DNA of 64,000 nt from Onion yellows phytoplasma OY-M (GCA_000009845.1 AP006628.2:466302-530301), one strand, 5' to 3'. Numbered from the stretch's first letter, positions 8,738-18,019 are shown. Made by a program: numbers and translations. Notes: generated from the letters alone by a model not told the origin.

Positions 8738-9130
8738 TTTAAATTACTTCCGTTTATTGAATTGTTTTTTTGATTTTTTACCCAATTTAAGGGTTGTTTT
8801 ATTTTCTGGTTTGGTTTTGGCGTTTTTTTTATTTTGCTTATTTTTATTTTGCTTCTTTTTTTATTTATTTTTCGTTTGTTTTCATTAACTTTATTATATC
8901 AAAATTACCATTCTTTTTTTGAAATGATTAAAAAAAAATTGAATTATTTTTGATAATAAACTGATTTTTTCCAAACTAAAATAATAATTCATAAATAAAT
9001 TGCAAAATAAGTTTATTTTTGATTTAGAATAGAAGTATAGTTTTAGATTATAAAATAGTAAAATGAAAAAATCAAAACTAAAAGACTTTAAAAACAACCA
9101 AATACCAACCAAATAAAGGAGAGTTCCAAA
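8738..9130. other. divergent intergenic region uvrC / pdxK
   Basis: This 393-bp AT-rich spacer separates two divergent genes. It holds the uvrC promoter candidate and a T-rich uvrC leader. On the plus strand a Shine-Dalgarno (AAAGGAGAG) lies before pdxK. A clear plus-strand promoter was not found, though TTATAAAAT near 9050 is a weak -10 candidate. Open frames here are low-complexity or antisense and are not supported. Confidence 0.5.
8893..8901 (-). promoter_or_regulatory. extended -10 promoter for uvrC
   Basis: Minus strand TGATATAAT, an extended -10 element, lies about 155 bp upstream of the uvrC ATG. No good -35 is visible. The same TGNTATAAT form recurs upstream of many genes in this window. 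Confidence 0.5.
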
Positions 9131-9997
9131 ATGAATATACCCACCAAACCCAAAAGTATTCTTTCTATCCAATCTCATGTAGTATATGGCTATGTTGGAA
9201 ATAAAGAAGCAGTTTATCCTTTGCAAAATATGAATTTCGATGTTTGGCCTATCAATACAGTTCAATTTTCCAATCATACAGGTTATCAAAAGTGGCAAGG
9301 ACAAATTTTTAACAAACAAAATATAGTTGATTTGGTAGAAGGTCTTTTTGCTCTTGGAGTAGAAAAACAGTGTCAAGCTATTTTAACAGGATATATGGGA
9401 TCTTTAGATATTTGCGAAGCTGTTTTGGAAATTGTTGCAAGATTTAAACGAACGAACCCTGATATTTTATATTTATGTGACCCTGTAATGGGCAATAACA
9501 GATGTTTTGTTAAGCCTGAAATAACTTCTTTTTTTAAAAATAATTTGCAAGCAGATATTATTACTCCTAATCAATTTGAAGCTGAATTTTTGTCTGGTAT
9601 TAAAATAAATAATGTCTCGGATGCTATTAAAGTAGCAAAGCATTTCCATAATTTAGGAGTTAAAATTGTAATTATTACAGGTATTAATTTTCAAGATGAA
9701 AAATATTTTCAAGTGTTTGCATCAAATGCTACAAAAAAATATTTGGTGCAGGCTCACAACAAAGAAAAAAACATTGATATTGCAGGTACAGGAGATTTAT
9801 TTGCTAGTCTTTTTCTGGGTTTTTATTTGAAATATGAAAGAAATATTAAAAATGCTTTGGCTCATGCTGTTTTTTATCTTAATAAAGTTGTTCAAAATAC
9901 TTTGTTATCACAGCAAAAAGAATTGCAATGTTTATCTGTTTTATATAAACAAGTTAATTTAGCAAAATTGCCTCAAGTCATGGAAATTAACGATTAA
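9131..9997 (+). CDS. pdxK: pyridoxal/pyridoxine kinase
   Basis: This 288-residue ribokinase-fold enzyme phosphorylates vitamin B6 vitamers with ATP to give pyridoxal phosphate, which the SufS enzyme in this window needs. Signatures: SILSIQSHVVYGYVGNKEAV at the N-terminus, NTVQFSNHTGY, DPVMGN (about 118-123), TPNQFEAEFLSG and the catalytic/anion-hole GTGDLFASLFLGF near 219-231. Length is typical of PdxY/PdxK. A strong ribosome site precedes ATG 9131. It stands alone, with no B6 biosynthesis genes nearby, fitting salvage from the host. Confidence 0.9.
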   Translation: MNIPTKPKSILSIQSHVVYGYVGNKEAVYPLQNMNFDVWPINTVQFSNHTGYQKWQGQIFNKQNIVDLVEGLFALGVEKQCQAILTGYMGSLDICEAVLEIVARFKRTNPDILYLCDPVMGNNRCFVKPEITSFFKNNLQADIITPNQFEAEFLSGIKINNVSDAIKVAKHFHNLGVKIVIITGINFQDEKYFQVFASNATKKYLVQAHNKEKNIDIAGTGDLFASLFLGFYLKYERNIKNALAHAVFYLNKVVQNTLLSQQKELQCLSVLYKQVNLAKLPQVMEIND

Positions 9998-10120
9998 ATT
10001 ATTGATTAAAAAAATGCCTTTTTAATAAAAAAGACCAACTTTTTAAGTCAGTCATAATGTTATTTTTGGAAATATTTTATTTTTTTATTATTTGAACGCA
10101 GTTATTTTTTACAACTTCAA

Positions 10121-10726
10121 CTACATCCAAAAAGTAAAATCTTTGCAATCCATTCGAAAAGCTTTATTTTTGGGTTTTTCTTTTGATTTCCCAATAGCAA
10201 CTAATAATACAGGCAAATATCGAACATCAATATTTAATCCTTCATTGATTTTTTTTGCGTTAAATCCTCCCATAGGGCAAACATCATAATCATATTTTTT
10301 AGCAGCTAACATCAATTGCAACGCTCCGATGCCGCCTTCTAAAAATAACTCATTTTGCAGTTTTACTTGGGAAATTTGTTTGTAATAATCATCAATTTTT
10401 GTAATTACTTGTAATTTGGTTGCATCAGATATTTTTTTTTGTAAAACTTCTTGTTGATAAATTTTTTCAGCTAAGGCACTTTTTTGAGCATCGCAACACA
10501 ACAAAATCATAGTAGAACAAGTTTCTAATTGAGTTTTGTTGCCATGTAAAAAAGGAGCTATTTTTTGTTTGCTCTTTTCGCCTTTAAAAACAAAAAAACG
10601 CCATGGTTGCAAATTAAAAGCAGAGGGCGCTTGGAAAACTGTAGCCAAAATTGCTTCTAAAATATCATTTGGTATTTCATGATTGGCGCAAAATTGGCGC
10701 ACACTTTTAATTTTTAAAAAATCCAT
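10121..10726 (-). CDS. nitroreductase-family FMN-dependent oxidoreductase
   Basis: This 201-residue flavoprotein is of the nitroreductase fold. The FMN-binding N-terminus shows SVRQF (8-12) and APSAFNLQPWRFFVF (33-47). GGIGALQLMLAAKKYDYDVCPMGGFN in the second half is the family's helix and GG loop. It would reduce quinones or nitro compounds using NAD(P)H. The natural substrate cannot be told from sequence. It is convergent with pdxK across a 123-bp gap and is the only minus-strand gene here, so it is transcribed alone. Confidence 0.85.
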   Translation of the reverse strand: MDFLKIKSVRQFCANHEIPNDILEAILATVFQAPSAFNLQPWRFFVFKGEKSKQKIAPFLHGNKTQLETCSTMILLCCDAQKSALAEKIYQQEVLQKKISDATKLQVITKIDDYYKQISQVKLQNELFLEGGIGALQLMLAAKKYDYDVCPMGGFNAKKINEGLNIDVRYLPVLLVAIGKSKEKPKNKAFRMDCKDFTFWM

Positions 10727-10979
10727 AAAAAGCTCCTAAGATTTTGTTAATTTCAATTTGATTATTATATTTAGTTAAAATAATTTTAATATTGCATCGT
10801 TTTAAAATTTTTTAAGTTAGTATTTGTAATTTTGGAAAGACAACAATTTAAACAGCAAAAAATTATTTTTTCAAAGTTTGCATTTGTGTTTCTTATTTTG
10901 TTTTTTGTTTTCAAAAAACTCCTCTAATCCAATTTATCCAAATTATCAAATATATTATAACATTTTTTATTATTAAAAT

Positions 10980-11010
10980 ACTAACTGTTTCATTTATTTA
11001 GACAACTTAA
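10980..11010 (+). repeat. 31-bp repeat, IS3-like left end (copy 1)
   Basis: It is identical over 31 bp to 34057-34087. From 10986 it reads TGTTTCATTTATTTAGACAA, which matches the reverse complement of 3321-3340 at 14 of 20 positions, as expected for opposite ends of one IS. No transposase follows. A remnant of insertion or of a small non-autonomous element is likely. Confidence 0.5.
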
Positions 11011-11061
11011 TATTTTAATATAACATTTAAGACCAACTTAACTGAAACGCTCCAATAATTT

Positions 11062-11124
11062 GCCCCCAGTAAAGAATGAATAATTTTAGTCTAAAACTGT
11101 TTATGCAGTTTGGGGGGGTTTTTT
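11062..11124 (+). terminator. nested hairpin with G7 run and T6 tail
   Basis: Inner stem AAACTG/CAGTTT (11094-11111) lies inside an outer pairing of C5 (11063-11067) with G7 (11112-11118), followed by six Ts. It has terminator form, but no gene on the plus strand ends here. It may end a small RNA or belong to a lost element. Confidence 0.45.
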
Positions 11125-11372
11125 GTTTATCTGACAATTTTATTTAATTTTGACAATCAAAAACCTCATTATATTAAAAGAAAAGTAAGGTTTGTGGTAA
11201 AATTATATAGTAAATTATTTATTTTATAAACGCATAATTATTAAATTTTTTATGAAACAAAAAAACTAAATTAACAACAAACACAACTAATAATTACAAC
11301 AATAATCACAACTTAACAATTCATTAAATAAATGATAAAGTTTTGAAACAATAAATGAAATGAAGGTGCAAA

Positions 11373-12073
11373 ATGGAAAACTTATCGTTTTTATTCTTAT
11401 TCTTGTTTTTTTATATTTTGGGGTCAATTCCTACAGGCTTAGTTATTGGCAAATTGGTGCAACAAAAAGATTTACGCAACACAGGTTCTGGAAATATTGG
11501 AGCAACTAATGCTTTGAGAGTTTTGGGGAAAAAATGGGGAATATTAGTATTTTTGTTAGATTTTTGCAAAGGATTTGTGCCACTTACAATTTGTTTGCAT
11601 TTCTCAAAATTTTGGCTAACAGAACCATCCACAAAAACTTTTTTACAACCAAACCCCACAATAAAAATCTCCCTTTTGGCAATATCTCCTATTTTAGGAC
11701 ACATGTTTTCTTTATTCAATAAATTCAAAGGCGGGAAGGCAATTGCAACTTCGGTAGGTATTATCACTGCTTTTAATCCTTTGATTGGTATTTCTGGTAT
11801 CATTTTTTTTGCTATTTTTTTAAGACTTTTTGGTTATGCTTCGTTAGCTTCAATTATTGCAAGCACTTTAGTTAATGTTTTTTATGGCTAAATTATTTGT
11901 ATTGTGGCAATTTTGGAACTTTGGGACCAATTAAAAACCAGATTCCAAAAACAGAATTATTTTACTTTTCGATCAATTTTGCTACCTTAATTATTATAGC
12001 TAAACATTATTCTAATATTTTGCGCCTTATTAATGGAACAGAAAATAAATTTAATTTCAAAAAAGAAAAATAA
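11373..12073 (+). CDS. plsY: PlsY, acyl-phosphate glycerol-3-phosphate acyltransferase, frameshifted
   Basis: PlsY is the membrane enzyme that makes lysophosphatidic acid from acyl-phosphate and glycerol-3-phosphate. The open frame from ATG 11373 (172 codons) shows family motifs [21 protein letters not shown] and [12 protein letters not shown] within transmembrane helices. It stops at 11889-11891, just after a T6 run (11878-11883). Adding one T continues the protein ([20 protein letters not shown], then [16 protein letters not shown]) to TAA 12071, about 233 residues, normal length. Beyond that stop the same frame stays open with a lysine/proline-rich tail into ligA. Expect a truncated enzyme or an assembly error. 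Confidence 0.8.
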
Positions 12074-12210
12074 ACAGCATCAACACAAAATATTTTAAAA
12101 AAACAAACCCCAAAACCAAAACCTAAAAAAATCAAACCTAAACTCAAAAATCCTAAATCAAAAACTCTCAACCCCAAAAACATTTTTATTTATAAAAAAG
12201 GTGCAAAGCA

Positions 12211-14226
12211 ATGCAAAATTTTGATCTAATTAAACAAAAAATTAAATCCTTGGTAAAACAACTCACCAAAGCCAATTACCAATACTATAATCTAAGCAAT
12301 CCCGATCTAAGCGACCAACAATACGATGCTTTACTCAAAGAACTAATCAATTTAGAAACCCGCTATCCCCAGTTCAAACTTCCTTATAGCCCCACTTTAA
12401 AAATTGGTGGTTTTGTAGAAAAAAAATTTAGCACCATTAAGCACAAAACTCCAATGATGTCTTTGGGAAATGTTTTTAATCTTGAAGAAATCAAAGCTTT
12501 TTATGACCGTATTGTCAAAAAAATTCCTACTTTTTCTTTGTTAACTGAATTAAAAATTGACGGCGTAGCGATAAGTTTAAAATATCAAAAAGGCATTTTA
12601 GTGCAAGCTTTAACAAGAGGAAACGGCATTTGGGGAGAAGACATTACCAAAAATGCCCAGACCATTAAAACCATTCCTTTAAGATTAAAAGAAGATCTCG
12701 ATTTAGAAGTTAGGGGAGAAATTTATTTATCCCATCCCGCTTTTGAAAAACTCAACGCCCAAAGAAAACAAGAAAACAAACCCCTTTTTTCCAATCCCAG
12801 AAATGCTGCTTCAGGAACTTTAAGACAACTTAATTCAGCAATTGTGGCTCAAAGAAATTTGTCTATTTTTGTCTATGGCATTTCAGATCCTTATTTGACT
12901 AAACCTACCCAAAAAGAGACTTTGGTTTTTTTAACTGCTTTAGGATTTACCACAAATCCCCATTATTATTGCGTCTCTAATTTTGAAAATTTGCTTAGTG
13001 TAATTGAAAAATACAAAACCATTAAGGAACAACTTACCTACGATACTGATGGAATTGTCATTAAAATTAACGAGCTTGCCTTTCATTCTTTAATTGGTGC
13101 CACTGCCAAAGCTCCCAGATGGGCAACTGCTTACAAATTTGCAACTATTACAAGCCAAAGCATAGTTCAAAACATCATTTTTCAAGTGGGACGCACTGGT
13201 GTTATAACTCCAGTTTGCAAAATTATGCCTGTTATGGTAGATGGAAGTTTGGTCTCAAAAGTGGTTTTACATAATTATGACTACATTTGCAAAAAAGATA
13301 TCAGAATAAAAGACCATGTCATAGTTCATAAAGCAGGCTCGGTTATTCCTGAAATTTTAGAAGTTATCAAAAGTAAAAGAACTGATTTGCAAAAACCCAC
13401 TTTAATGATTGAAAAATGTCCTGCTTGTCAAACAATTTTAGAAAAACAACCAGGTGAAGTTGATTATTTTTGCCTCAACCCAAATTGTCGCGAGCAAAAA
13501 ATCCAAAAACTCATTCATTTTGTATCCAAAAATGCTATGGATATCAACGTTTTAGGAGAACAGACCATCATTGCTTTTTTTGATAAAAACCTAATTGCCA
13601 AACCTTCTGACCTTTATTTATTAAAAAAACACAAGCATATTTTGCAAGAAATGCCAGGCTTTGGCGCTAAAAAAATTACTAACATTTTGGATGCTATCGA
13701 AGCAAGCAAGCAAAAAGGATTTGAAGATGTTTTATTTGCTTTGGGGATCAAACATATTGGCAAAAAAGTATCTCAAGTTTTGGCAAAACATTTTCAAACT
13801 ATCGAAAACCTCCAACAAGCCACACCAGAATTAATTACTCAAATAAGAGAAATAGGAATCAAAATTGCCCAAAGCATCCAACAATACTTTTCCAATTCTT
13901 GTAATTTAGAAGAGGTTTCCAAACTCAAAACACTAGGAGTTTCTTTTCAAAGCACTAACCCCCAAAATCCAACTACCCAAACTATTTTTACCAACAAAAA
14001 AATTGTTTTAACAGGAACTCTCCAAAAATATTCCCGTCTTCAAATCCAACAAATCTTAGAACAAATGGGAGCAATTATAACTAACAGTTTATCTTTACAA
14101 AACAATTATTTAATAGTTGGCATCAATGCTGGTTCTAAACTAACCAAAGCCCAAAAACTCCAAATTCCTATTATCGAAGAAAAAGAATTACAACAAATTA
14201 TAGAAAATAGCCAAATTAAATTATAA
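12211..14226 (+). CDS. ligA: NAD-dependent DNA ligase
   Basis: This 671-residue enzyme seals nicks in replication and repair using NAD. Adenylation domain: DGIVIKIN and catalytic KIDG, with lysine 115 ([10 protein letters not shown]). The OB fold follows, then a four-cysteine zinc finger (CPACQTI...CLNPNCRE, about 405-430), helix-hairpin-helix repeats ([16 protein letters not shown]) and a C-terminal BRCT domain (about 595-671, [13 protein letters not shown]). All domains are present and length is typical. The ribosome site AAAGGTG lies 8 bases before ATG. It probably forms a run with whiA and acpS. Confidence 0.97.
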   Translation: MQNFDLIKQKIKSLVKQLTKANYQYYNLSNPDLSDQQYDALLKELINLETRYPQFKLPYSPTLKIGGFVEKKFSTIKHKTPMMSLGNVFNLEEIKAFYDRIVKKIPTFSLLTELKIDGVAISLKYQKGILVQALTRGNGIWGEDITKNAQTIKTIPLRLKEDLDLEVRGEIYLSHPAFEKLNAQRKQENKPLFSNPRNAASGTLRQLNSAIVAQRNLSIFVYGISDPYLTKPTQKETLVFLTALGFTTNPHYYCVSNFENLLSVIEKYKTIKEQLTYDTDGIVIKINELAFHSLIGATAKAPRWATAYKFATITSQSIVQNIIFQVGRTGVITPVCKIMPVMVDGSLVSKVVLHNYDYICKKDIRIKDHVIVHKAGSVIPEILEVIKSKRTDLQKPTLMIEKCPACQTILEKQPGEVDYFCLNPNCREQKIQKLIHFVSKNAMDINVLGEQTIIAFFDKNLIAKPSDLYLLKKHKHILQEMPGFGAKKITNILDAIEASKQKGFEDVLFALGIKHIGKKVSQVLAKHFQTIENLQQATPELITQIREIGIKIAQSIQQYFSNSCNLEEVSKLKTLGVSFQSTNPQNPTTQTIFTNKKIVLTGTLQKYSRLQIQQILEQMGAIITNSLSLQNNYLIVGINAGSKLTKAQKLQIPIIEEKELQQIIENSQIKL

Positions 14227-14306
14227 AAAATCACCGTTATTTTGCCTAAAACTCCTCACTGAACCCCAAACCCCCAAAACAAATAAAAAAATCCAAGAAG
14301 GTGCCA

Positions 14307-15371
14307 ATGTCTTTTAACATTAAAATTAAAGAAGAAATTGCTTGTCAAAAATTCTTACCCATAGAAAATTTTTTTGAATTGACAGCTTTATTACATTTTG
14401 GCTGTGAATTAGAAAAAAACCACCAAAAAACTTTATTGTGGTTCCAAACCAAAAGTATCAAAATTGCTAGGCGTTTCCTTATTTTAATCAAAACTTTTTA
14501 TCCTAATACCAACTCTTTTTTGATGACTAGCAAAGAATATAATTTACCGCATTTAAAAAGCATTCATGTAGGAATTGAAAAAGACATTCCCTTAATTTTA
14601 GAAAAACATCATTTTTTTACTCAAACTCCAAGCGATTTTTTACCTTTGCTCAAAAGCCAAAAAGCCAAAAAAGCATTTTTAAGAGGTATTTTTTTATGCA
14701 TAGGTTTTGTAAACGACCCCAAAAAAACTAATTATCATCTAGAATTTTTTCACAAAGACCGCCACAAAATTGAATTAATTAAAACTTTGATGCTTCATTT
14801 CAGCCTTAACGCCAAAAAAATTAATCACAAAAAAGGTTTTTTAGTTTATTTGAAAGAATCTCAAATGATTATTGATTTTTTAAGGTTAATCGGCGCTTTG
14901 GAAATAGTTTTTCAATACGAAAAAACAATAATTCAAAAAGACTTAAACCACATTATTAAATCCTCTATTAATTTTGAAATTTCAAATGAAAAAAAAATTC
15001 TTACTTCTGCCAATTTACAATTACAACAAATTAATTTGATTGAAAAACACTTTCAAATCCCAAATCTCAAACCCAAAAACACGAACTTAAAAATGAAAAA
15101 TCCCAAAAATGAAAAATCCCAAAAACAACTTCCCAACCTTGAACCTAAATTATTGCAAATTATGTTATTAAGAAAAGAAAACCCTGATGCAAGTTTACAA
15201 GAATTAACTCAAAAATATTACCACAAACACAAGCAACAAATCACTAAATCAGGACTAAATTATTATTTTCAAAAAATCAAAAAACTAGCTTGTGAAATTG
15301 AAACTCCCCAAATTTTGGCACCATCTAAGGAAAAAAATAAATATGGAAAATATCGGCATAGATTTAGTTGA
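14307..15371 (+). CDS. whiA: WhiA-family DNA-binding protein
   Basis: This protein of about 354 residues combines a degenerate LAGLIDADG-like N-terminal fold (KKAFLRGIFLCIGFVNDPKK, then YHLEFFH) with a C-terminal helix-turn-helix (LQELTQKYYHKHKQQITKSGLNYYFQK). In Gram-positive relatives WhiA influences division and chromosome segregation; its exact role in phytoplasmas is unknown. I chose ATG 14307 rather than the in-frame GTG 14301, because that GTG is part of the Shine-Dalgarno (AAGAAGGTG). The 3' end overlaps acpS by 29 bp, implying coupled translation. An asparagine/lysine-rich insert (about 253-275) separates the domains. Confidence 0.85.
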   Translation: MSFNIKIKEEIACQKFLPIENFFELTALLHFGCELEKNHQKTLLWFQTKSIKIARRFLILIKTFYPNTNSFLMTSKEYNLPHLKSIHVGIEKDIPLILEKHHFFTQTPSDFLPLLKSQKAKKAFLRGIFLCIGFVNDPKKTNYHLEFFHKDRHKIELIKTLMLHFSLNAKKINHKKGFLVYLKESQMIIDFLRLIGALEIVFQYEKTIIQKDLNHIIKSSINFEISNEKKILTSANLQLQQINLIEKHFQIPNLKPKNTNLKMKNPKNEKSQKQLPNLEPKLLQIMLLRKENPDASLQELTQKYYHKHKQQITKSGLNYYFQKIKKLACEIETPQILAPSKEKNKYGKYRHRFS

Positions 15372-15726
15372 AATTAAAAAAATTAAAAAAATAGGCAAAG
15401 ACATTTTAGCAGCAAGGATTTTATCCTCAGAAGAACACCAAATTTATCAAATCATTCAAAATCCCCAAAGCCAACTTACCTTTTTAGCAGGAAGGTGGGC
15501 TTCTAAAGAAGCTCTTTTTAAAGCTTTTCAAACACCTCAAAAAATCGACCCTACTTGCCAAAACTATTGCAACTGGTCTATTCTTAACGACAAAAAAGGC
15601 GCTCCTTATGTGAAAAACAACACATGCACCACTTTTTTCAACCCCATTTTAATTTCTATCACTCACACCGATAATTACGCCTTAGCCCTTGTTATTGTAA
15701 AAAAGTTGCCACAAAGCACGTCATAA
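15343..15726 (+). CDS. acpS: holo-[acyl-carrier-protein] synthase
   Basis: This 128-residue enzyme transfers 4'-phosphopantetheine from CoA to acyl carrier protein. Motifs: GIDLVEIKKIKK at the N-terminus with the metal-binding aspartate (D7), RILSSEEHQIY, and FLAGRWASKEALFKAF with the second catalytic glutamate (about E57). ISITHTDNYALALVIV closes the fold. An in-frame upstream ATG (15292) lies inside whiA without a ribosome site. ATG 15343 has AAGGA upstream and starts directly at the conserved motif. Useful only if an ACP exists elsewhere in the genome. Confidence 0.9.
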   Translation: MENIGIDLVEIKKIKKIGKDILAARILSSEEHQIYQIIQNPQSQLTFLAGRWASKEALFKAFQTPQKIDPTCQNYCNWSILNDKKGAPYVKNNTCTTFFNPILISITHTDNYALALVIVKKLPQSTS

Positions 15727-15749
15727 TCAAATTCGTTTTATTTTTTTTG

Positions 15750-15779
15750 ATTATCCTACAATTTTATTTATTTTGTCAA
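15750..15779 (-). promoter_or_regulatory. strong promoter pointing back over acpS (antisense)
   Basis: Minus strand TTGACA (15774-15779), 18-bp spacer, GATAAT (15750-15755). The upstream part AAAAACACTTGACAA also occurs in the rpsP promoter at 62417. No minus-strand gene lies downstream, so it would make an antisense RNA through acpS and whiA. Confidence 0.5.
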
Positions 15780-15791
15780 GTGTTTTTTAGG

Positions 15792-15797
15792 TATAAT
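15792..15797 (+). promoter_or_regulatory. -10 element for the NADH oxidase gene
   Basis: TATAAT lies about 74 bp before the nox ATG. The -35 is poor (TTGTCA only 13 bp upstream). It overlaps the divergent minus-strand promoter at 15750-15779. Confidence 0.4.
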
Positions 15798-15870
15798 TAA
15801 AAGTGTATAGCAAAAATAAAATTAAATAAAAAAAACAAAGAAAAAATCCAAAGGAGTTAATAACAAAAAT

Positions 15871-17214
15871 ATGAAAGTTATCGTTGTTGGTTGTACTCAT
15901 GCAGGAACTGCTGCAGTAAAAACAATTAAAAAAAACAATCCCCAAGCTGATGTTGTTGTATATGAAAGAAACGATAATATCTCTTTTCTTTCTTGTGGAA
16001 TTGCCTTGTATGTTGGAGGAGTTATCAAAGACAGTCTAGGACTTTTTTATTCAAATCCTGATGAACTTGTAAGTATGGATGTTTGTACCAAACTTAAACA
16101 TGAAGTATTAAAACTAAATTTTGACAAAAAAGAAGTTTTAGTTCAAAGTTTAGAAACTGGCAAACAGTTTAAAGACAACTACGATAAATTAGTAATTGCA
16201 ACTGGTTCTTGGCCTGTTATTCCTCCTATTAAAGGAATTGATTGCAAAAATGTTTTAATGTCTAAAAACTTTGATCATGCCAAAGATATTATTAATTACA
16301 GCAAAAACGTTAATAAAATCACAATAGTAGGCGCTGGCTATATCGGAATTGAGTTAGCTGAAGCATTTGCGGTACAAAAAAAAGAAGTAGTTTTAGTAGA
16401 CGCAGAAGATAGAATTATGTCTAAATATTTAGACAAAGAATTTACAGATGTAGCTCAAAAAACCTTAACTGACCACGGAGTTACACTAGCATTAGGACAA
16501 AAAATAGCAGGATTCGAAACTAAGGACGGCTTAGTGACTCATGTAAAAACTGATAAAAACACCTTTGAGACCGAAATGGTAATTATGTGTATCAGCTTTA
16601 AACCCAACACTCAATTATTTGCTCATCATCTCGAAACATCCTTTAATGGTGCTTTAGTTGTTAACGAATATATGCAAACTTCAGACCCTGATGTTTATGC
16701 TTGTGGCGATTGTGTTAACGTTTATTACAACCCTACCCAAGAAGTAAAATACATGCCTTTAGCAACTAATGCTATTAGAATGGGAACACTTGTAGGACTT
16801 AACATTGAAAAACCTTGCGTAAAATATTTAGGAACTCAAGGAACAAGTGGCATTAAAATTATTGATTTGAGTATTTCTTCAACAGGACTTACTGAAAATG
16901 TAGCCAAAGCTTTAGGTAAAAACTATGGTACTGTTACAATCAAAGATGCTAATAGACCTGAATTTATGCCTGATTATGATGCTGTAATGTTAAAGCTTGT
17001 TTTTGACAAAGAAACTCGTAAAATTTTGGGAGGACAAATTGTTTCTCGCGTTGATTTAACTGAAAAAATGAATACTTTAAGTGTTTGTATGCAAAACCAA
17101 ATGACAGTAGAACAACTTGCTTTTGTTGACTTTTTCTTCCAACCCCATTTCAACAAACCTTGGGGATTACTCAATTTAGCAGGACTTAAGGCTTTAGAAG
17201 TTAAATCTCAATAA
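15871..17214 (+). CDS. nox: NADH oxidase (FAD, water-forming type)
   Basis: This 447-residue flavoprotein of the pyridine-nucleotide disulfide oxidoreductase family probably reduces oxygen to water with NADH, recycling NAD+ and removing oxygen. The FAD site is at the N-terminus (VIVVGCTHAGTAAV) with conserved His10. The redox Cys42 lies in FLSCGIALYVGG, the arrangement of Nox rather than of ordinary disulfide reductases. The NAD-binding GAGYIG is at 154-159, and the second FAD motif VYACGDCVNVYY is near 280. CoA-disulfide reductase is the nearest alternative. The flanking sodA suggests an oxygen-handling pair. A strong terminator follows. Confidence 0.88.
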   Translation: MKVIVVGCTHAGTAAVKTIKKNNPQADVVVYERNDNISFLSCGIALYVGGVIKDSLGLFYSNPDELVSMDVCTKLKHEVLKLNFDKKEVLVQSLETGKQFKDNYDKLVIATGSWPVIPPIKGIDCKNVLMSKNFDHAKDIINYSKNVNKITIVGAGYIGIELAEAFAVQKKEVVLVDAEDRIMSKYLDKEFTDVAQKTLTDHGVTLALGQKIAGFETKDGLVTHVKTDKNTFETEMVIMCISFKPNTQLFAHHLETSFNGALVVNEYMQTSDPDVYACGDCVNVYYNPTQEVKYMPLATNAIRMGTLVGLNIEKPCVKYLGTQGTSGIKIIDLSISSTGLTENVAKALGKNYGTVTIKDANRPEFMPDYDAVMLKLVFDKETRKILGGQIVSRVDLTEKMNTLSVCMQNQMTVEQLAFVDFFFQPHFNKPWGLLNLAGLKALEVKSQ

Positions 17215-17285
17215 CTATTTGCAAACTACCAAATGCGCGACAAAAATAAATTAGATAAAAAAACACAAAAGACAAAAACACAATA

Positions 17286-17322
17286 AAACATTGTTTGTTA
17301 TAATTACAAACAGTGTTTTTTT
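17286..17322 (+). terminator. terminator after nox
   Basis: Stem ACATTGTTTGT/ACAAACAGTGT (one G-T pair) with loop TATAATT is followed by seven Ts. Confidence 0.8.
17296..17304 (+). promoter_or_regulatory. possible sodA promoter inside the nox terminator
   Basis: The terminator loop spells TGTTATAAT, an extended -10 element, about 100 bp before sodA. Transcription would begin in or just after the T run. It may be coincidence, since the loop happens to be AT-rich. Confidence 0.3.
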
Positions 17323-17404
17323 ATTCCATTTTATCACAATTAACCCCTCATTCCAACACTACCCCCCAAAAAATCTTTTCATTAACCATTAAAGGAGCAA
17401 ACAA

Positions 17405-18013
17405 ATGAACTTTACTCTACTTTCTCTTCCTTATCAATATGATGCTTTAGAACCTTTTTTTGATACTCAAACTATGCAATTACATCATCTCAAACACCAT
17501 CAAACATACATTAATAACCTTAATGATGCTCTCAAAAAACACCCTCAACTAAATTTATCTTTGGAACAAATGCTAACTGATTTATCGTTAGTACCACAAG
17601 ATATTAGACAAACAGTTAGAAATAATGGTGGCGGACATTTTAATCATTCTTTTTTTTGGAACATTCTAAAAGTAAATAATGGCAATACTCCTCAAGGATT
17701 ATTAAAAGAAATGATTGACTGCGAATTTGGTTCTATAGATTCTTTCAAAGACAAATTTGCTAATGCTGCTAAAACCATTTTTGGAAGCGGTTGGGCTTGG
17801 CTTGTATTAACTCCACAACAAAAACTTGCAATTACTTTTACTCCTAATCAAGATGTAGTTCTAAACCAAGGAACTCCTCTTTTGGGTCTAGATGTTTGGG
17901 AACATGCTTATTATTTAAGTTATCAAAATCGTAGAGTTGATTATATTGAAGCTTTTTTTAGTGTCTTAGACTGGGAAAAAGTACAAAATAACCTTACTCA
18001 AACATTAAAATAA
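17405..18013 (+). CDS. sodA: superoxide dismutase (Mn/Fe type)
   Basis: This 202-residue enzyme dismutates superoxide. All four metal ligands are in place: His27 (MQLHHLKHH), His81 ([10 protein letters not shown]), Asp163 and His167 (DVWEHAYYL). The helical N-terminal hairpin and alpha/beta C-terminal domain are complete and length is typical. Mn versus Fe preference cannot be fixed by eye; the sequence reads most like bacterial MnSOD. Ribosome site AAAGGAGC precedes ATG. nusB begins 6 bp after the stop, so both are likely co-transcribed. Confidence 0.95.
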   Translation: MNFTLLSLPYQYDALEPFFDTQTMQLHHLKHHQTYINNLNDALKKHPQLNLSLEQMLTDLSLVPQDIRQTVRNNGGGHFNHSFFWNILKVNNGNTPQGLLKEMIDCEFGSIDSFKDKFANAAKTIFGSGWAWLVLTPQQKLAITFTPNQDVVLNQGTPLLGLDVWEHAYYLSYQNRRVDYIEAFFSVLDWEKVQNNLTQTLK

Positions 18014-18019
18014 TTTACC

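Larger units (their letters stand above)
10727..11372. other. 646-bp intergenic region with IS-like end and a structured element
   Basis: No gene is supported. The region contains a 31-bp sequence repeated at 34057-34087, an unusual C5/G7-containing hairpin with T run (11062-11124), and a weak promoter (TGGTAAAAT, 11195-11203) before plsY. The rest is AT-rich simple sequence. It looks like an old insertion scar. Confidence 0.6.

Noticed and set aside
8697..8888. 63-codon plus-strand frame rich in F and L
   Set aside because: Antisense to the uvrC start and leader; low-complexity artefact of A-rich minus-strand sequence.
8894..9376. 160-codon minus-strand frame over the start of pdxK
   Set aside because: Antisense to a well-supported gene, with biased F/I/Y/L composition and no ribosome site.
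10003..10070. Terminator between pdxK and the nitroreductase gene
   Set aside because: Short A- and T-runs are present but no stable stem could be paired.
15292..15342. Upstream ATG start for acpS giving 17 extra residues
   Set aside because: Lies in whiA coding sequence without a ribosome site; the conserved AcpS motif starts at the second ATG (15343).
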